A stretch of 64,000 nucleotides of DNA. Origin: Microvelia longipes (Eukaryota; Arthropoda; Insecta; Hemiptera; Veliidae). Below the pieces are notes generated by a model, which worked only from the letters and a program-made list of their open reading frames with translations, ran no database searches and was not told the origin of the DNA. A program made the position numbers and the translations under genes. Shown here piece after piece: positions 40,383-53,406 of this stretch (its first letter is position 1; every line of letters starts with the position of its first letter). The DNA lies in contig JACMZG010001908.1 of the NCBI GenBank assembly GCA_018340805.1, positions 12,803,059 through 12,867,058 of the forward strand, read 5' to 3'.

Positions 40383-41716
40383 TTCTCACAAATTTGATTT
40401 TACTAATTAAGATTTTATTAATTATTATTAATAGTATGCTATAATATTAAAACTAACAAGCGTTATAAACAAAAATATATTCATGACTTTTGTTTTTAAA
40501 TAAAAATACCGTTTCCGTCACTTAGGATCATAGATAAACAATATTAACATAGATGGCTCACTCAAAGATTTAAAAAAAATAGTTGATGGGATGCAGGAGG
40601 CTCAAGTAGTACAGTCTAGTGGTGACAGCGTGAAACTGTCAGATATTTTTATTTCTGACACTTTCATTTATTTATTTTTATTCAACCAAACAACGAGCTG
40701 TTGAGGGTAATCAAGTCTTTCCATCCGCTTTTCAGCGCTAGAATGATGAGGAGTCGATGGATGAGTGATCCCAAGAAAGCTCTATAAGAATTTCGTATAA
40801 ATTGGTAAAAAGTGAAAAAAATTGATTTCTCACTCTTACTTCACCCATTCTGTCGTCCCCCCTTGGATTTGAACCTCTAATGTCAGAGTTTCAATTTTTG
40901 GTTTGTTTCCTTTACTTATCCGTTTGCGCCAACCCGATATGTTATATTCAGATAGTAAATTTAAATCTTAAGTCTAAAACACTGAAAATTAATTATTGTT
41001 ATTTTTTTAAGAAAACAATGGTGCTGCTTCGCGTGATGAGGCCCCCAAGTTTTGAAAAACAAAAATACATCGCGAATACTACAGCATACCATAGATCTTT
41101 GTTTACTTTTATTTTTATTTTACTAAACGATTGGCAACGGTTTGTATTTAAAACAAATACTACAGCACAATCTAGTAGAGAATAGAGCAAATATATTTTT
41201 ACTACTAGCGCTATTCAAGACTCTAGTGATGAGGCCTCCAACTTAAATCATAAACACAAACTTGTCAATTGAGTGTTCCTACTACACTCGGGAGTGAACC
41301 ATCTATGTTAATATTGTTTATCTAGGCTTAGGATTGTCTGATTGAGCTGAAACCGGTCGCAATCGTTTTAGAATGAATTCGACCATATAAAGACTACTTC
41401 GAGGTTCTTCCGCTTTACGGGCCTGCTTTGCTCGCCGTGGTTTAGTGGAAGCCATTTTTGTCCTGTCTCTCTAGGACAGCAGGCTTACCAGGATGGAGCA
41501 AGAGGTAGAGGCCCTTCAATTACACTATATCCCACCCTCTAACACTACTGAACCCAACAGATATCGTACGAGTCTTTGACATGGACGTATACATATATAC
41601 AACATTATATATATATATGTATACTGTTTGCGCCATTTGTGATGGTTCGATTCAGCTGAAATTGGTCTTAATCGATTCAGCTAGCTGTCTACCTAAACAC
41701 GAAATACCTTGTTTTA
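40383..41716. other. Intergenic DNA
   Basis: Short frames at 40880-41185 and 41190-40999 overlap on opposite strands and have no recognisable domain. A B-box-like GGTTCAAATCC on the minus strand near 40867-40877 is isolated. Confidence 0.35.
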
Positions 41717-42098
41717 AAGCCATTTCAAGTTTCAAAAATTTTTTTTTTTTCATGACGTCATAACTTTGATTGATGACGTCATAATGTTTTTATAAACAAT
41801 AGGCCTCGTAACCTCTACAACATCTCGCGATTTGCAAAGTTTCGTTTCAATTTGAGAATGCCTTCGAGAGTTATCGTTCGCCATACGAAAGGGTAGAAAC
41901 TCTTACATACATATATATATATATATAAACATATATATATATGTATATATATATATATACATATATATATAAACTTTTTTCGGACATATTTTTTTGTTAT
42001 CAGGAAGCCAATAGGAACCGATTCCGCTCACTCCCACCCTCAACTTCCGTCATCCGAACAACCTCATAAGCGTCATTTTCATTATGAAAATTCGCTAA
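41717..42098 (+). repeat. R4 repeat, copy 2
   Basis: Direct-orientation second copy of 39543-40050, starting AAGCCATTTCAAGTTTCAAA. The (TA)n tract is shorter and interrupted (about 41910-41970). Confidence 0.8.
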
Positions 42099-42225
42099 TA
42101 AGCTCAAAATTATTTAAAATATAAATTTCCTTAAACATTTAATTAAAGGTATTGAGATTCGAACCAGCAACCAGCCGACTAGTTCTGAAAGTAAGTTGAA
42201 TATAAGTTTATTACTACAAAATGAT

Positions 42226-42570
42226 TTTGGCGCTGTGGTCCGCATGTCGGGCGAATTTCCTTTGGAATGCGTGTTTCCGTGCTTAACAATCTATTTCTAG
42301 TTTGAGATACCGGTTTATGCTTTATAACTTAAGCAGTTACTCAATTAGTAAGCACAACTCGTAACTCATTTTTTATCTATTTTTTAAAGGAAATGTGCTG
42401 AAACCTTCAAAGATATAACTGAGCTAGTGCAAAAAATAGTATGCTGTGCCAATTTTAGAGGCATAGTAGTGTATAAACTATTGGATAATTATGCGCTTTC
42501 CTTTGAAAAATAAGTTACGAGTAGTACTTGGTAATCGATTAACAATTCAAGGTCCAAATAAAAATTGTCC
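42226..42570 (+). repeat. R3 element, longer copy
   Basis: Left part TGGCGCTGTGGTCCGCATGT and TTTGGAATGCGTGTTTCCGT matches the R3 terminal arm. The body (GCAGTTACTCAATT, CGTAACTCATTTT, GCACTTTCCTTTG-like blocks) matches 58166-58510. Confidence 0.65.
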
Positions 42571-42589
42571 GTCATAAGGCCACCGCCTC

Positions 42590-42720
42590 CAAATGTTTTG
42601 GTATAAACTTGGGAAGGAGGGTTTGCTCCTATTTCTCCTATTTGTCATACAACGTCCATGGGGTCAGGAAAATTCCCTAATGCGTCATCCCCAATAATCA
42701 AGATCCTTCAGTCATAATTC
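42590..42720 (+). repeat. R2 fragment
   Basis: TTTGCTCCTAT, CATGGGGTCAGGAAAATTCC and GCGTCATCCCC...ATCAAGATCCTT match the R2 copies at 0.9, 31.8 and 62.9 kb. Confidence 0.5.
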
Positions 42721-43739
42721 TCAGTATGATTCATTTATAAGAATTTTCAACTGAAAATGATGGTTAAGACTTGACACTGAGGTTTTATATCTGATCATAA
42801 AAGTATTTAAGAATTCAATGAGTCTCTGATTTTATCATTGAAAATATGAAGACATTGACAAGAAAAGCATCCTCAACCTTAATAAAATAAATTGATAAAT
42901 CCAACTTGGCTAAAGTAGTAGGCAGATCATTCAGCATTAAAATATTTATTCGACGTCAAGACAAAAACTAAGGGGGGAGATAAGTTTTAGGATCAACTAA
43001 GAGAAGTAATAATGATTTGACACCGTCAAAAACTCCAAGGGGGGAAAGTCTGCAGAGTCAGGGATCCAACTGACAACTAATTGAAGCCCCGCCAGTTCGC
43101 TTTTTGATGGATGGGATCCCCTAATTGGGGAAAAGAGCCCACCAAGAGTTTGTTGAGAAGTTTGAAACATAGTATGGTAGCTAGGAAGGTAATGTCGGAA
43201 TGGGAATAGTTGATAAACAGGTTAACTTTTCCTTTGCATCCACTTCTCTCTTATTGCTTTTACTCTATTTTCTATTCCTTCCTGCTTCTATTTTATTGTT
43301 ATGAGCTTTCTCAATTCATTATACTTTGTAAAAAGTTTTCTAATATGTTCATACTTCTGTATTCCACATTGCTTTCTTCCTCGTTTACTTGTGTCAGGTC
43401 ACAATATCCCTCTCCTTAATTAAACCGTAGGTATATAGCAAACCGGGATTTCAATTGTACTTCAGGTGTTTTTCATAAATATGATGCATGTTATCACAAA
43501 AATACTATTACTTGTAAGTGCTGTCATCACTCCTAAAAAATGCAAGTCATAAAATGAATGTCATGAAGTTCAAATTATAAAAATATATTATAGATTGAAT
43601 CACGTCTTACATCTTGATTTTTTCATGAATATGCGCTTATGAGGTTGTTTTGGATGATGTAAATATGCACGGCATGTTAATATATTAATATATAAATATA
43701 AATATATAATAATGAATAAATATAAAAATATATAATAAA
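42721..43739. other. Intergenic DNA
   Basis: No gene recognised. The 69-codon frame at 43210-43419 is T-rich and unsupported. Confidence 0.35.
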
Positions 43740-44151
<412 letters not shown>

Positions 44152-45169
44152 GCGTGCTAGCATGGAAACAGCAAATGATTAATGTCAAATTCCGGTTTCG
44201 GATTAATCTAATTATGAATGACATTTATTTATTATCTTTGGCTTGTAAATCTAGACAGCTCATATAATGAACGTTAGTCATTTTGAGTTTTATTCAGCAG
44301 TAACTTTATAACTAGCGCTAGTAGCAAATTTATTTTGATTAAGAGCGCTTTCTATGCACTCCTATTATGAAAGCTCGAATGTCGCTCGTGGATCTTATAT
44401 TTTCCTCTTTGACGTAATTAACTTCGCTGTCAAATCTTAATTGGTTTGTGTGGGCTCCTTTTATCATTCTTAAAATATTATGAATTGTAATTTCCGAACA
44501 CTTTGACATAATTAATGTGATCAATTTAAATTATTTTCTCTCGTAAGATCTGGAAATATTTGCTTTAAATAAATATGTTAAACTTATCTTGTTAGTATTT
44601 TCCCCTATACGTCTCATATTAAGCAACCTTAACAATTATTTTAAATTAATTTTCTCTGGAAAATGTTCATTTTTATTAAAATATTCTACAGAGGATTCCA
44701 AGACCTTTTTTAGTCATTGCATAAATTCATTACTACATGGTAAGTATTCAGGTTGCATACATGGTGACTTGAGGGTTACCCTATGGTCATTAGCTAATTT
44801 AGTTTAAAGATCTCGAGGCAAGGTCTCCCTAATGTCTGCCTCAAGGGCAGAGGGAAGTAAGGGCTCTTTATTCCCTAGGGAATTATTCCACAAAGTGACC
44901 ACAAAGACAAGTTTACCAAAAAGGGAAAAATAATAAGATGTCATAACTTCATAGGGGCATTTCTTGCTACGGAGCAACAAATTGTTATTTTTGTTAACAG
45001 TACACTTCGATTTCTCTCTCAACGCTCAGATCAAAGGATTTTCAGCACCCTATGCTTGTCCACTTAATTTCTGTTTTTACGTTTTTGCTGAGTCACTAAA
45101 TCCTAATTGACTAATTTCTGCAACGATTCATATACTTTGTTCATCATTAGCTCATACAATAGAAGTGTA
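44152..45169. other. Intergenic DNA with R1-related fragment
   Basis: Positions 44155-44215 are the inverted equivalent of 46855-46920 (GCTAGCATGGAAACAGCAAAT, part of the R1-like start). A 61-codon minus frame at 44524-44339 is unrecognised. Confidence 0.35.
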
Positions 45170-45540
45170 AGGGTGTCATTTTCGCGCCGCACCCTGTATC
45201 CACCAGTGATTTTGTTTTATATTTAAAACTTCCTTTTCAACACTTTTATCTCAGCTCAACGGTAATATTTCTATTTATTCATTTTTATTTTATTTATTTA
45301 TATTTTATGTATTTTTTTATTTATTCATATTTTATTATTTATCACTCCATTTCTGTAATTTATCTGTTTTCATAAGTATATATTTGTAATTTTATGTATA
45401 GGTTTTGTTTTGACATTTTTGTCTTATTTGTTTAATAGGCACTGATGATGACCTCTTGTTAGGTCGAAAGCGCTCTGCTTTACTTTTAATAAAATCTATA
45501 ACTGTGGAGAGACTTTTTATTCTTTCGTTCTATTATCACT
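45170..45540 (+). mobile_element. PLE 3' end, truncated
   Basis: A T-rich region with TTATTTAT runs ends in GCACTGATGATGACCTCTTG, TTAGGTCGAAAGCGCTCTGC, then CTGTGGAGAGACTTTTTATT. The order and most bases match the 3' region of the full PLE (7260-7500). No coding part remains; 5' truncation is common in PLE copies. Confidence 0.75.
45442..45480 (+). ncRNA. Hammerhead-like motif, second PLE copy
   Basis: CTGATGA (45442-45448), GACCT/AGGTC stem with five Watson-Crick pairs, GAAA (45466-45469), GC-GCTCT-GC stem III and TT at 45479-45480. Relative to the 7.4-kb copy, the T-to-C change in stem II improves pairing. Confidence 0.5.
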
Positions 45541-47249
45541 GTTAGTTTATTATGTGCACAAAACATTTTAAACCCCAAAATTACCACTAATATTTCGTTT
45601 TTATTATTTAAAATAGCATAAATATAATTATATTATTGTTAAAATATAATTAAAAAGTTGAAATACATCGATAACACATAAATTATTAATATCACATGTG
45701 ATAAGAGTCATTTTTCGCCAGAACTTGAGTGTAATAAAAAATATTGTGAAGCTGTTTTGCAATAGAATAAAGCAGCTTGGTGTCTGAAAAAAATATATGT
45801 TAAGCAACAAATGATAACACGAAAAGTTCTAAATAAATCCGCTGTGTGCGATACGGTCTCACCTTGAACAACACGCCCTAACAACAACAGTAAATTTTAA
45901 AAATGAATTAAAAATTATTGGAAAATTCTAAAAAAATTTTGTAAGTGCATATTAAATGTAGTATACTTTTAAATAAAACTATAGTTGGCAAACATGCATC
46001 TTCCTCATTTAGGGTCCTTAATATTATCTCTATCCAATCATCCAATTCCATCTATTCTTCCCCTAATTCCAGTACCCTCAGGTATAAAATCAAATCGTAA
46101 CAAGTTTCTTAATTGGTCAATCTTAAAATAAAAAGGACCATTCGGCTTCCAAAACAAAAACCATTTGTAGAAATAATTAGTAATCTATAGTGACCAAACA
46201 ATTGGCACCCTCTTGTGCACTGGACAAAACCAAGTTTCAATGATTCCCTTCATTGGAAAAAGGAAAGCATAGTATAAAAGCTATATTTCTCTCGTGTGTC
46301 CAATACTCAAGACCCCTCGTCTTGGGTTTAGAGTTTGCTATATGGCTTTAGAGGGTGTAGATTGCTTCACTAATCAGTAAAGTACTGGTCAAAGTAAAGT
46401 CCAGACTTCATTATTTCAGATTCAGTGTAAGAGCATAATACGAAATGCCCTTCAAAGTAATATCAAGTATGAATAAGAGGACTTTGTGAGAAAACTTCAA
46501 TAGAATGTAAGAGTGATGAGGGTCATTTGAAGGAAAAACTTAATACATGAGAAAAACATCTTAGTGGAAATTGGAAAGTGATCAATCTTGAGATAATGTA
46601 ATAAGAATGATTAAAATGTAGCCTTAGAAATAAAAAGAATGAGAGGGTCGGGAAAAGGTTGAGGTTATTTGAAGCAGGTTTTACTGGTGGTGCTAATATG
46701 AACCCTAACTTTGAGTCGCCTCAAGACGATGAAATGCGAGCTTGTCAAATGGTTTAATGAAAACGCTCAAGTAGATTAGTAGATTGTGTTTGAAATATAG
46801 CAGTGCATAGATATTACTTAACCTCATTTATACCATATATCATTATTGTCAAAGAATGTGTTTGCTCTAATTATCCGAAACCGGAATTTCACATGAATTA
46901 TTTGCTGTTTCCCTGCTAGCAAGTGAAAAGAAGTTCATAAAATTGCTTTAGAAGGCAAGTCAGTCGTCAAAAATTAGTATCGAAACATAATTTGTCTTTA
47001 AACTTATAAAATCAAATACATTTTTTTGTTCACTGTCTGAAAAGGTTTAACTTATTGTAGCAAACTTTTAAATTCACAGCGACACTTAAAAACATTAAAA
47101 ACTCTGTCACTGTTACAGACTAACACGTGTCCAAAAAACTAATTATGTAGGAGTTATTGACCCATGGTGGGATCACCATTATGGATCCATTAACAAAAAT
47201 ATAGGGTAGGGAGTACCTCTAGACTTTTTCTTATCAGATCGGATTCGCT
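45541..47249. other. Intergenic DNA without recognised genes
   Basis: An R1-like start fragment lies at about 46855-46920 (CCGAAACCGGAATTTCACAT). No coding exon seen. Confidence 0.35.
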
Positions 47250-47369
47250 ACCCCACCCCCCCCTACTTTGGACTCGCTTCGCTCATCCTCTGGATATACA
47301 AGTCCTTAAATTTATACTGCAACCACATTCGTACTCACTTCGCTCGTCCTCAGACAGTAAAGCATACGT

Positions 47370-47440
47370 TCCCAGCGGTCACCCATCCAGACACGCTCGG
47401 ATAGGGCGGACATGCCCACGCTCGATGCTGCTTAAATTTC
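47370..47440 (-). repeat. 5S-rRNA-like segment, minus copy with insertion
   Basis: Minus strand: TTTAAGCAGCATCGAGCGTG, an insertion, then TCTGGATGGGTGACCGCTGG. The C-box-like part agrees well with 5S rRNA. Confidence 0.55.
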
Positions 47441-47530
47441 ATGATTCAAAAAAATCAAATACTTGTTACTTTTCCTTATTTATATCTTAGGTATGTAGTC
47501 AGGTATATCTATAATTTTTGTTAGATCATA

Positions 47531-47585
47531 AAACATAAGTAGCATTAAGCATGGTTAGTGCTGTATGGGTGACCGCTGAGAAAAA
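47531..47585 (+). repeat. 5S-rRNA-like segment, plus copy
   Basis: ACATAAGTAGCATTAAGC, then TGGTTAGTGC, then TATGGGTGACCGCTGAGAA follows the 5S internal control region. Confidence 0.55.
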
Positions 47586-47989
47586 TGGATGCATTTACTA
47601 TCTAAGGACGAGCGAAGCGAGTCCAAAGACATGTTGCAGTATAAATTTGGCGAATTTTAAGTTCTGAGGACGAGCGAAGCAGGTCCCAAGCAGGGAGGAT
47701 TAAAGAAAAATGTTTTATTTTATAAAAAATTAAACCAAAGCTTAAATGATTAAATTTATTTAATATTTTGCAATATTAGACCTGAAAATTAAGGTATCGA
47801 TAAATAAATATTTATTTATTTATTAATAAATTTATTCCAATGTTGTTCAAATTTACAAAAAAATGAGAATAATTTTAAAATTATATCATATTAATCCCCC
47901 CCCCGCCCGATTTATAAAATTCTGTTTAGTTTTATAACTAGTAAACACGTGCTGTTATCTAGTCCTACTTACCGCCTTTTAGTGTTATT

Positions 47990-48800
47990 ATATTAGTTAT
48001 AATTTCTTTAATTTTTATGTTATGTGTTCTTTTTTGGCTTTATGTTTTACTAAATTATTTTTTTTATGTGTTTTTTACTGTATTGTTTATGTAAGGTAGG
48101 TTTATTTTAGCTATTGATGGTAAACTTTCCTTTTGTTTATAGTCTGGTACTATTAGTACGTTCACACACACTCTAGATCCGCGGATCGTATAGAATACGT
48201 ATACGATACGGTCAACTAACTTCACGGTTCTTGCAGCGCATTTGGTTTAGTCGATCGAGTGATAACTGATCCCGCCAAAACATGGCGTCCTGTATAGTGA
48301 AACTTCACTTTTGGTTATAAGGAAGTTTAAAACAAAAAATATATTTAATTAAATTGTGATTTCTTTGCATAATATTAAAGTTACACTAAAAAAAAAATAA
48401 TATTCCAAAAGTTATTTGATCAAAAACGGTTATATAAAAGTGAAATAAAGTAAAATAAAAGTTCGACGAGAAGGTTATCCGTTAAATACGATCGTCTCTA
48501 AAGGTACACACACAAAAAGACAGCGTATCCAGGGATCCATTTAGATTCCATCTCCCTAGTTCTAGCGTATGCGATCGGATCCCCTCCGCATGGTTCATAC
48601 AGCTTAAATTACCGTATTGAGAGATCGTACTCTATACGATACGCGGATCTAAAGTGTGTGTGAACGTACTATATGTTCAGTTATTTTTGATTGCTTAAAC
48701 TCTGAAGATGACAGTTTTCAATTGTTGAAAGCTCAGTTATTTATGTTAATAAAACTTGTTGTTAAATATAGAGTTACTGGCTTTATTATTCTTTTTTAGA
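47990..48800 (+). mobile_element. PLE-like 3' end interrupted by a MITE
   Basis: T-rich DNA (47990-48153) and 48672-48800 look like one PLE 3' region split by the inverted-repeat element 48154-48671. The right part has CTGAAGA (48702-48708), a GACAGTT/AATTGTT stem and GAAA (48727-48730), followed by a TTAATAAAACTTG tail. The sequence differs from the 7.4-kb PLE but the architecture is the same, suggesting a second PLE family. Confidence 0.45.
48154..48671. mobile_element. 518-bp MITE with about 40-bp terminal inverted repeats
   Basis: Left end TAGTACGTTCACACACACTC and right end (reverse complement) TAGTACGTTCACACACACTT, continuing through TAGATCCGCG(G/T)ATCGTATAGA. Flanked by TAT on both sides, a possible 3-bp target duplication. 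No open frame. Fits a non-autonomous DNA transposon; superfamily not certain. Confidence 0.8.
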
Positions 48801-49429
48801 GTAATAAAGTTTTATTTTTAACCTAGTCGTTATTTTAAAATGAATTTTAAAAAAGAAAATAAATCTTCTATTTATATTAACTAAATTATTTCTCTTTTAG
48901 CTGATTTTTCAAAAAAAAACTCCAACGCAGTATTTTCTTAATATAATCAATCAAATTATTCTATTATCTCGTAATATTTTCTCTTTGCAATTTTTTTAAA
49001 GGAACCGTTGGGGTTTCCCAGTTAAGCCAATTTCAGTTTTGAAGGCTTTCCCAGGAGTTTTCCCAGACCTTTATAAGACCCCTAACAGCGTAAAAGCGAT
49101 AACATAATTTATTAGTAGGAGGGGGTAAAGAAATAGTAGAGGGTGGGCGAAATTTATGGCACTCGGTGACCCTCGTTAACAACGTTAGGGTTGTCATTCC
49201 TTTGAAATATCTTTCTTTTTTCTTTTTGTGGTTTGGGGCTCAATATCCTTTCAGATCGGTCTTGCGTTATAACAGCAAAAATCTATCGACGGTAAATGTA
49301 AGCTGAGAAAGTTTAGCAGCCTGCTTCACTCTGCCGTCTTTCTACTCTATAATTTCTTTTTATTTTTACTCCATAAATTTTATTGGTTTCAATTTAATTA
49401 ATCCTGCCTTTATCTATTTTTTTGGTCGC
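48801..49429. other. Intergenic DNA
   Basis: No gene recognised. Confidence 0.35.
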
Positions 49430-50116
49430 TATAGAAGTAATAGTAGTAGGTAGAGAAAGGAGTATAGTACAGTACAGAATAAGTATAATCAGAGTAGTGG
49501 TATGAGGATAGAGTAAATAATAGAAAGTAATAGAAAGAGAAAGAGAAAGTAATAGAAAGAGAAAGTGTATAGTATAATGCCGTATAAGTATATGTATAGT
49601 AATAGAAAGAGGAAGGAGTATAGTATAGTACAGTATAAGTATATGTATATCAATAGAAAGAGTATAGTATAGTGCAGTATAAGTATATGATTAGTAATAG
49701 AAGAGAAAGAGTATAGTATAGTGCAGTATAAGTATATGTATAGTAATAGAGAGGAAGGAGTATAGTGTAGTGCAGTATAAGTATATGTATATTAATAGAA
49801 AGAGTATAGTATAGTGCAGTATAAGTATATGATTAGTAATAGAAAGAGAAAGAGTATAGTATAGTGCAGTATAAGTATATGATTAGTAATAGAAAGAGAA
49901 AGACTATAGTATAGTGCAGTATAAGTATATGTTAGTAATAGAAGAGAAAGAGTTATAGTATAGTGCCAGTATAAGTAATGTATATTAATAGAAAGAAAGT
50001 AGTATAGTGCAGTATAAGTATATTATATTAATAGAAAGAGAAAGAGTATAGTATAGTGCTGTATAAGTATATGTATATTAATAGAAAGGGAAAGAGTATA
50101 GTATAGTGCAGTATAA

Positions 50117-50192
<76 letters not shown>

Positions 50193-50300
50193 ATAGAAAG
50201 AGGAGTATAGTATAGTGCAGTATAAGTGTAGTTATAGCAGTATGTAAGTGTAGTATTAATGATAAGAGGAGAAGGAGTATAATGTAGTACAGTATAACAT
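49430..50300 (+). repeat. Minisatellite, about 50-bp unit, many copies
   Basis: Units combine AGTATAGTATAGTGCAGTAT, AAGTATATGTATA and GTAATAGAAAGAGAAAG with length variation. A TA microsatellite (about 50120-50190) has expanded inside it. A related degenerate AGTATAGTTATA-type tract lies at 51550-51860. Confidence 0.85.
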
Positions 50301-50449
50301 AAATTTGATATTAATTATTATAAATAAATATTTTATTGTTATAAGTATAGCTATAGCAACAAGAATTAGAAAAAGGGAAACAAATAGTAACATTTTATTA
50401 AGTAGCGCACTGCTTTCAGCTTTTTTACTAAAGCCTTTTATATTTTCAC

Positions 50450-51485
50450 TTTTCTAATATACCTACTGTTTGTTTATTGGAAAATTTATTTTGTTTGCAA
50501 AAAAATGTCGAACCAGGGATGTCACTTGAGTTATCCGTGCTTTTCACAAAAGTTATACACACAACTTTGAATTGATGTGTGTGTATGTGTATGTCTGTTA
50601 TCAATATAGCTCCAAATGTATTTATGCTAGAGAGTTGAAACTTTGTACGAAAATCAGTCTATATGTGCAGTTGAGCTTTTCAGAAAATAATTATTTTAAC
50701 GTCATTAGCCAACAATAATGACTCAGGAAAAATTTAGAAAAATCATAAAACGCAGAAAAATGTTGTGATCAATTTAAAAATTGGCACGCATGTAGCCATG
50801 TATAGGAATAACATATATGCCAAGTTTCATTAGTCAGCATTAGTTCAAAAAATGTTTTGAAAATTCTGAAAATAATCTAATTGAGTTAAAATTAGGAACA
50901 AGTATATATCTTTACGTAATAAAAAAGTAGACTAAATCTCGTTTCGACAGGTATATCCATGATTCTTGTTAGATCATAAAAGTCAAGCAGCATTACTCTC
51001 AGAGACGAGCGAAGCAGTTCGAAGGCGGTTGTGAGGACGAGCGAAGCAATGAAGACGCGTTGCACTATAAATTTAACTACTTATATATTCTGAGGACGAG
51101 CGAAGCAAGTTCGAAGACGCGTTGCAGTATAAATTTTAACTACTTATATATTCTGAACGAGCGAAGCAAGTTCGAAGACGCGTTGCCTATAAATTAACTA
51201 CTTATATATTCTGAGGACGAGCGAAGCAAGTTCGAAGACGCGTTGCACTATAAATTTAACTACTTATATATTCTGAGGACGAGCGATGCATGTTCGAAGA
51301 TGCGTTTCAGTATAAATTTAACTACTTATATATTCTGAGGACGAGCGAAGCAAGTTCGAAGACGCGTTGCACTATAAATTTAACTACTTATATATTATGA
51401 GGACGAGCGAAACGAGTTCGAAGTAGGGAGGATGAGCGTAACAAATCCGACTTGATGAGGAAAAGTTCCTAGGTACCCCCGTACC
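50450..51485 (+). repeat. R1 dispersed repeat, most complete plus copy
   Basis: From a TATACCTAC-like start (about 50458) through AAAAATGTCGAACCAGGGAT, TG-rich middle, GAAACTTTGTACGAAAATCA, the AACGTCATTAGCC block, CATGTAGCCATGTATAGGA, GTTAGATCATAAAAGTCAAG, a truncated 5S-like start at about 50985, then an expanded tandem array of the GAGCGAAGC region and the end AGTTCCTAGGTACCCCCGTA. No protein-coding capacity. Confidence 0.7.
51031..51432 (+). repeat. 62-bp tandem repeat inside R1
   Basis: About 6.5 units of GAGGACGAGCGAAGCAAGTT, CGAAGACGCGTTGCAGTATA and AATTTAACTACTTATATATTCT-like parts. Single or double units in other R1 copies show the array grew within this copy. Confidence 0.85.
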
Positions 51486-51549
51486 CGATTTTTGTTAAAT
51501 TAATTAACAAATCTACAGTCAGTCTTTTGAAAATGTTGGCACATGCAAG

Positions 51550-51860
51550 CGTTACAGTAGTAATTATAGTAAAGTCAAGTAAAGTTAAAGTATAGTTATA
51601 ATAGTAATTATAGTATTAAAGTTTAGTATAGTAAGCATAGTTATACTATAGCCGAGTTTAAGTATAGTTAAAACAATAGTTATTGTACAACGGTATAATA
51701 AAGTATAAATACGGTTACAATATACTAGAATAGTAATGTAAAAGTATAGTTATTGTACAGTGGTATAATAAAGTATAAATACAGTTATACTAATAGTTAT
51801 AATATACTAAAATAATACTGTAAAAGTATAGATATTTTAATAGAAAGAGGAAGGAGGGAA
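51550..51860 (+). repeat. Degenerate AGTATAGTTA repeat tract
   Basis: Recurring TATAGTTAT, AGTATAAATAC and GTAAAAGTATAG words; two longer near-identical segments at about 51667-51720 and 51737-51790. Probably decayed from the 49.4-kb type of array. Confidence 0.6.
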
Positions 51861-52408
51861 CTATTGTTGACAATTGATTGTTAAAAGTGAGTAAATAACT
51901 AACTTTCTTTAATTTTATAAACGTAAGGCACAAATCTAGCATCAAGCTACTAGGCTATATGCTTCTAAATTTTATAAAACTATAATGTTTACTGTAAAAT
52001 TACATATAATCTCAACCATTCATTCTACAGAATTATCCAGGACAGTTAACCAATGAGATAGAGTGGGGGTAGGATCCAGAACAGATTATGAGGAAGAGTT
52101 AAACGTATAGAGAGAATAATACGGGAGATAGAGAGGCCTTATATTGGATATTGGGTGCCATGAAGATTCTAGGCCCCAGGTGTGCCCATCTACATATTGA
52201 TGGCAAATATTCTCATTTATATCTATATGGTCCTATTCTGTCCTTTAATTATCTAATTCTATACCTAACTCTTTGTTTTAGGTTAAAGCCGGCTTACTAT
52301 TAAATAAAACATATTTTAGGCTTTCTACCTTTTCATGATCAGTAAGAGTTTATTTGATTGCCAGTCAAACTTTATATTGGACTTTATAAAATATAGTAAT
52401 ATATTTTA
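51861..52408. other. Intergenic DNA
   Basis: No gene recognised. Confidence 0.35.
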
Positions 52409-53164
<756 letters not shown>

Positions 53165-53345
53165 TCTTATTTATACCGTAGGCATATAAGAAGAGTATTT
53201 TGTTTCCACTAAAAATCCGAAACCTGGATGTTTTCCGTTTCATGTGTTTTAACATGACTTTGTGAGTGGTTTTTTAAAGTTGTCTGTCTGTATGAGTAGG
53301 TGTGGTGTGTGTTAAAACAATAAAAAATCATCAAGTCTAGTTATG

Positions 53346-53406
<61 letters not shown>

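Larger units (their letters stand above)
47250..47700. repeat. Inverted pair of R1 3' halves, each with a 5S-like segment
   Basis: The left half (about 47260-47460) is in minus orientation: two GAGCGAAG-type blocks, then the 5S-like segment 47370-47440. The right half (about 47470-47695) is in plus orientation: 5S-like 47531-47585, then GGACGAGCGAAGCGAGTCC near 47605 and again near 47668. The left 5S-like segment has a roughly 24-bp insertion flanked by CGAGCGTG. Confidence 0.65.

Noticed and set aside
44339..44524. 61-aa minus-strand frame with balanced composition
   Set aside because: It looked coding-like but showed no known motif, and I could not place splice sites or a neighbouring exon.
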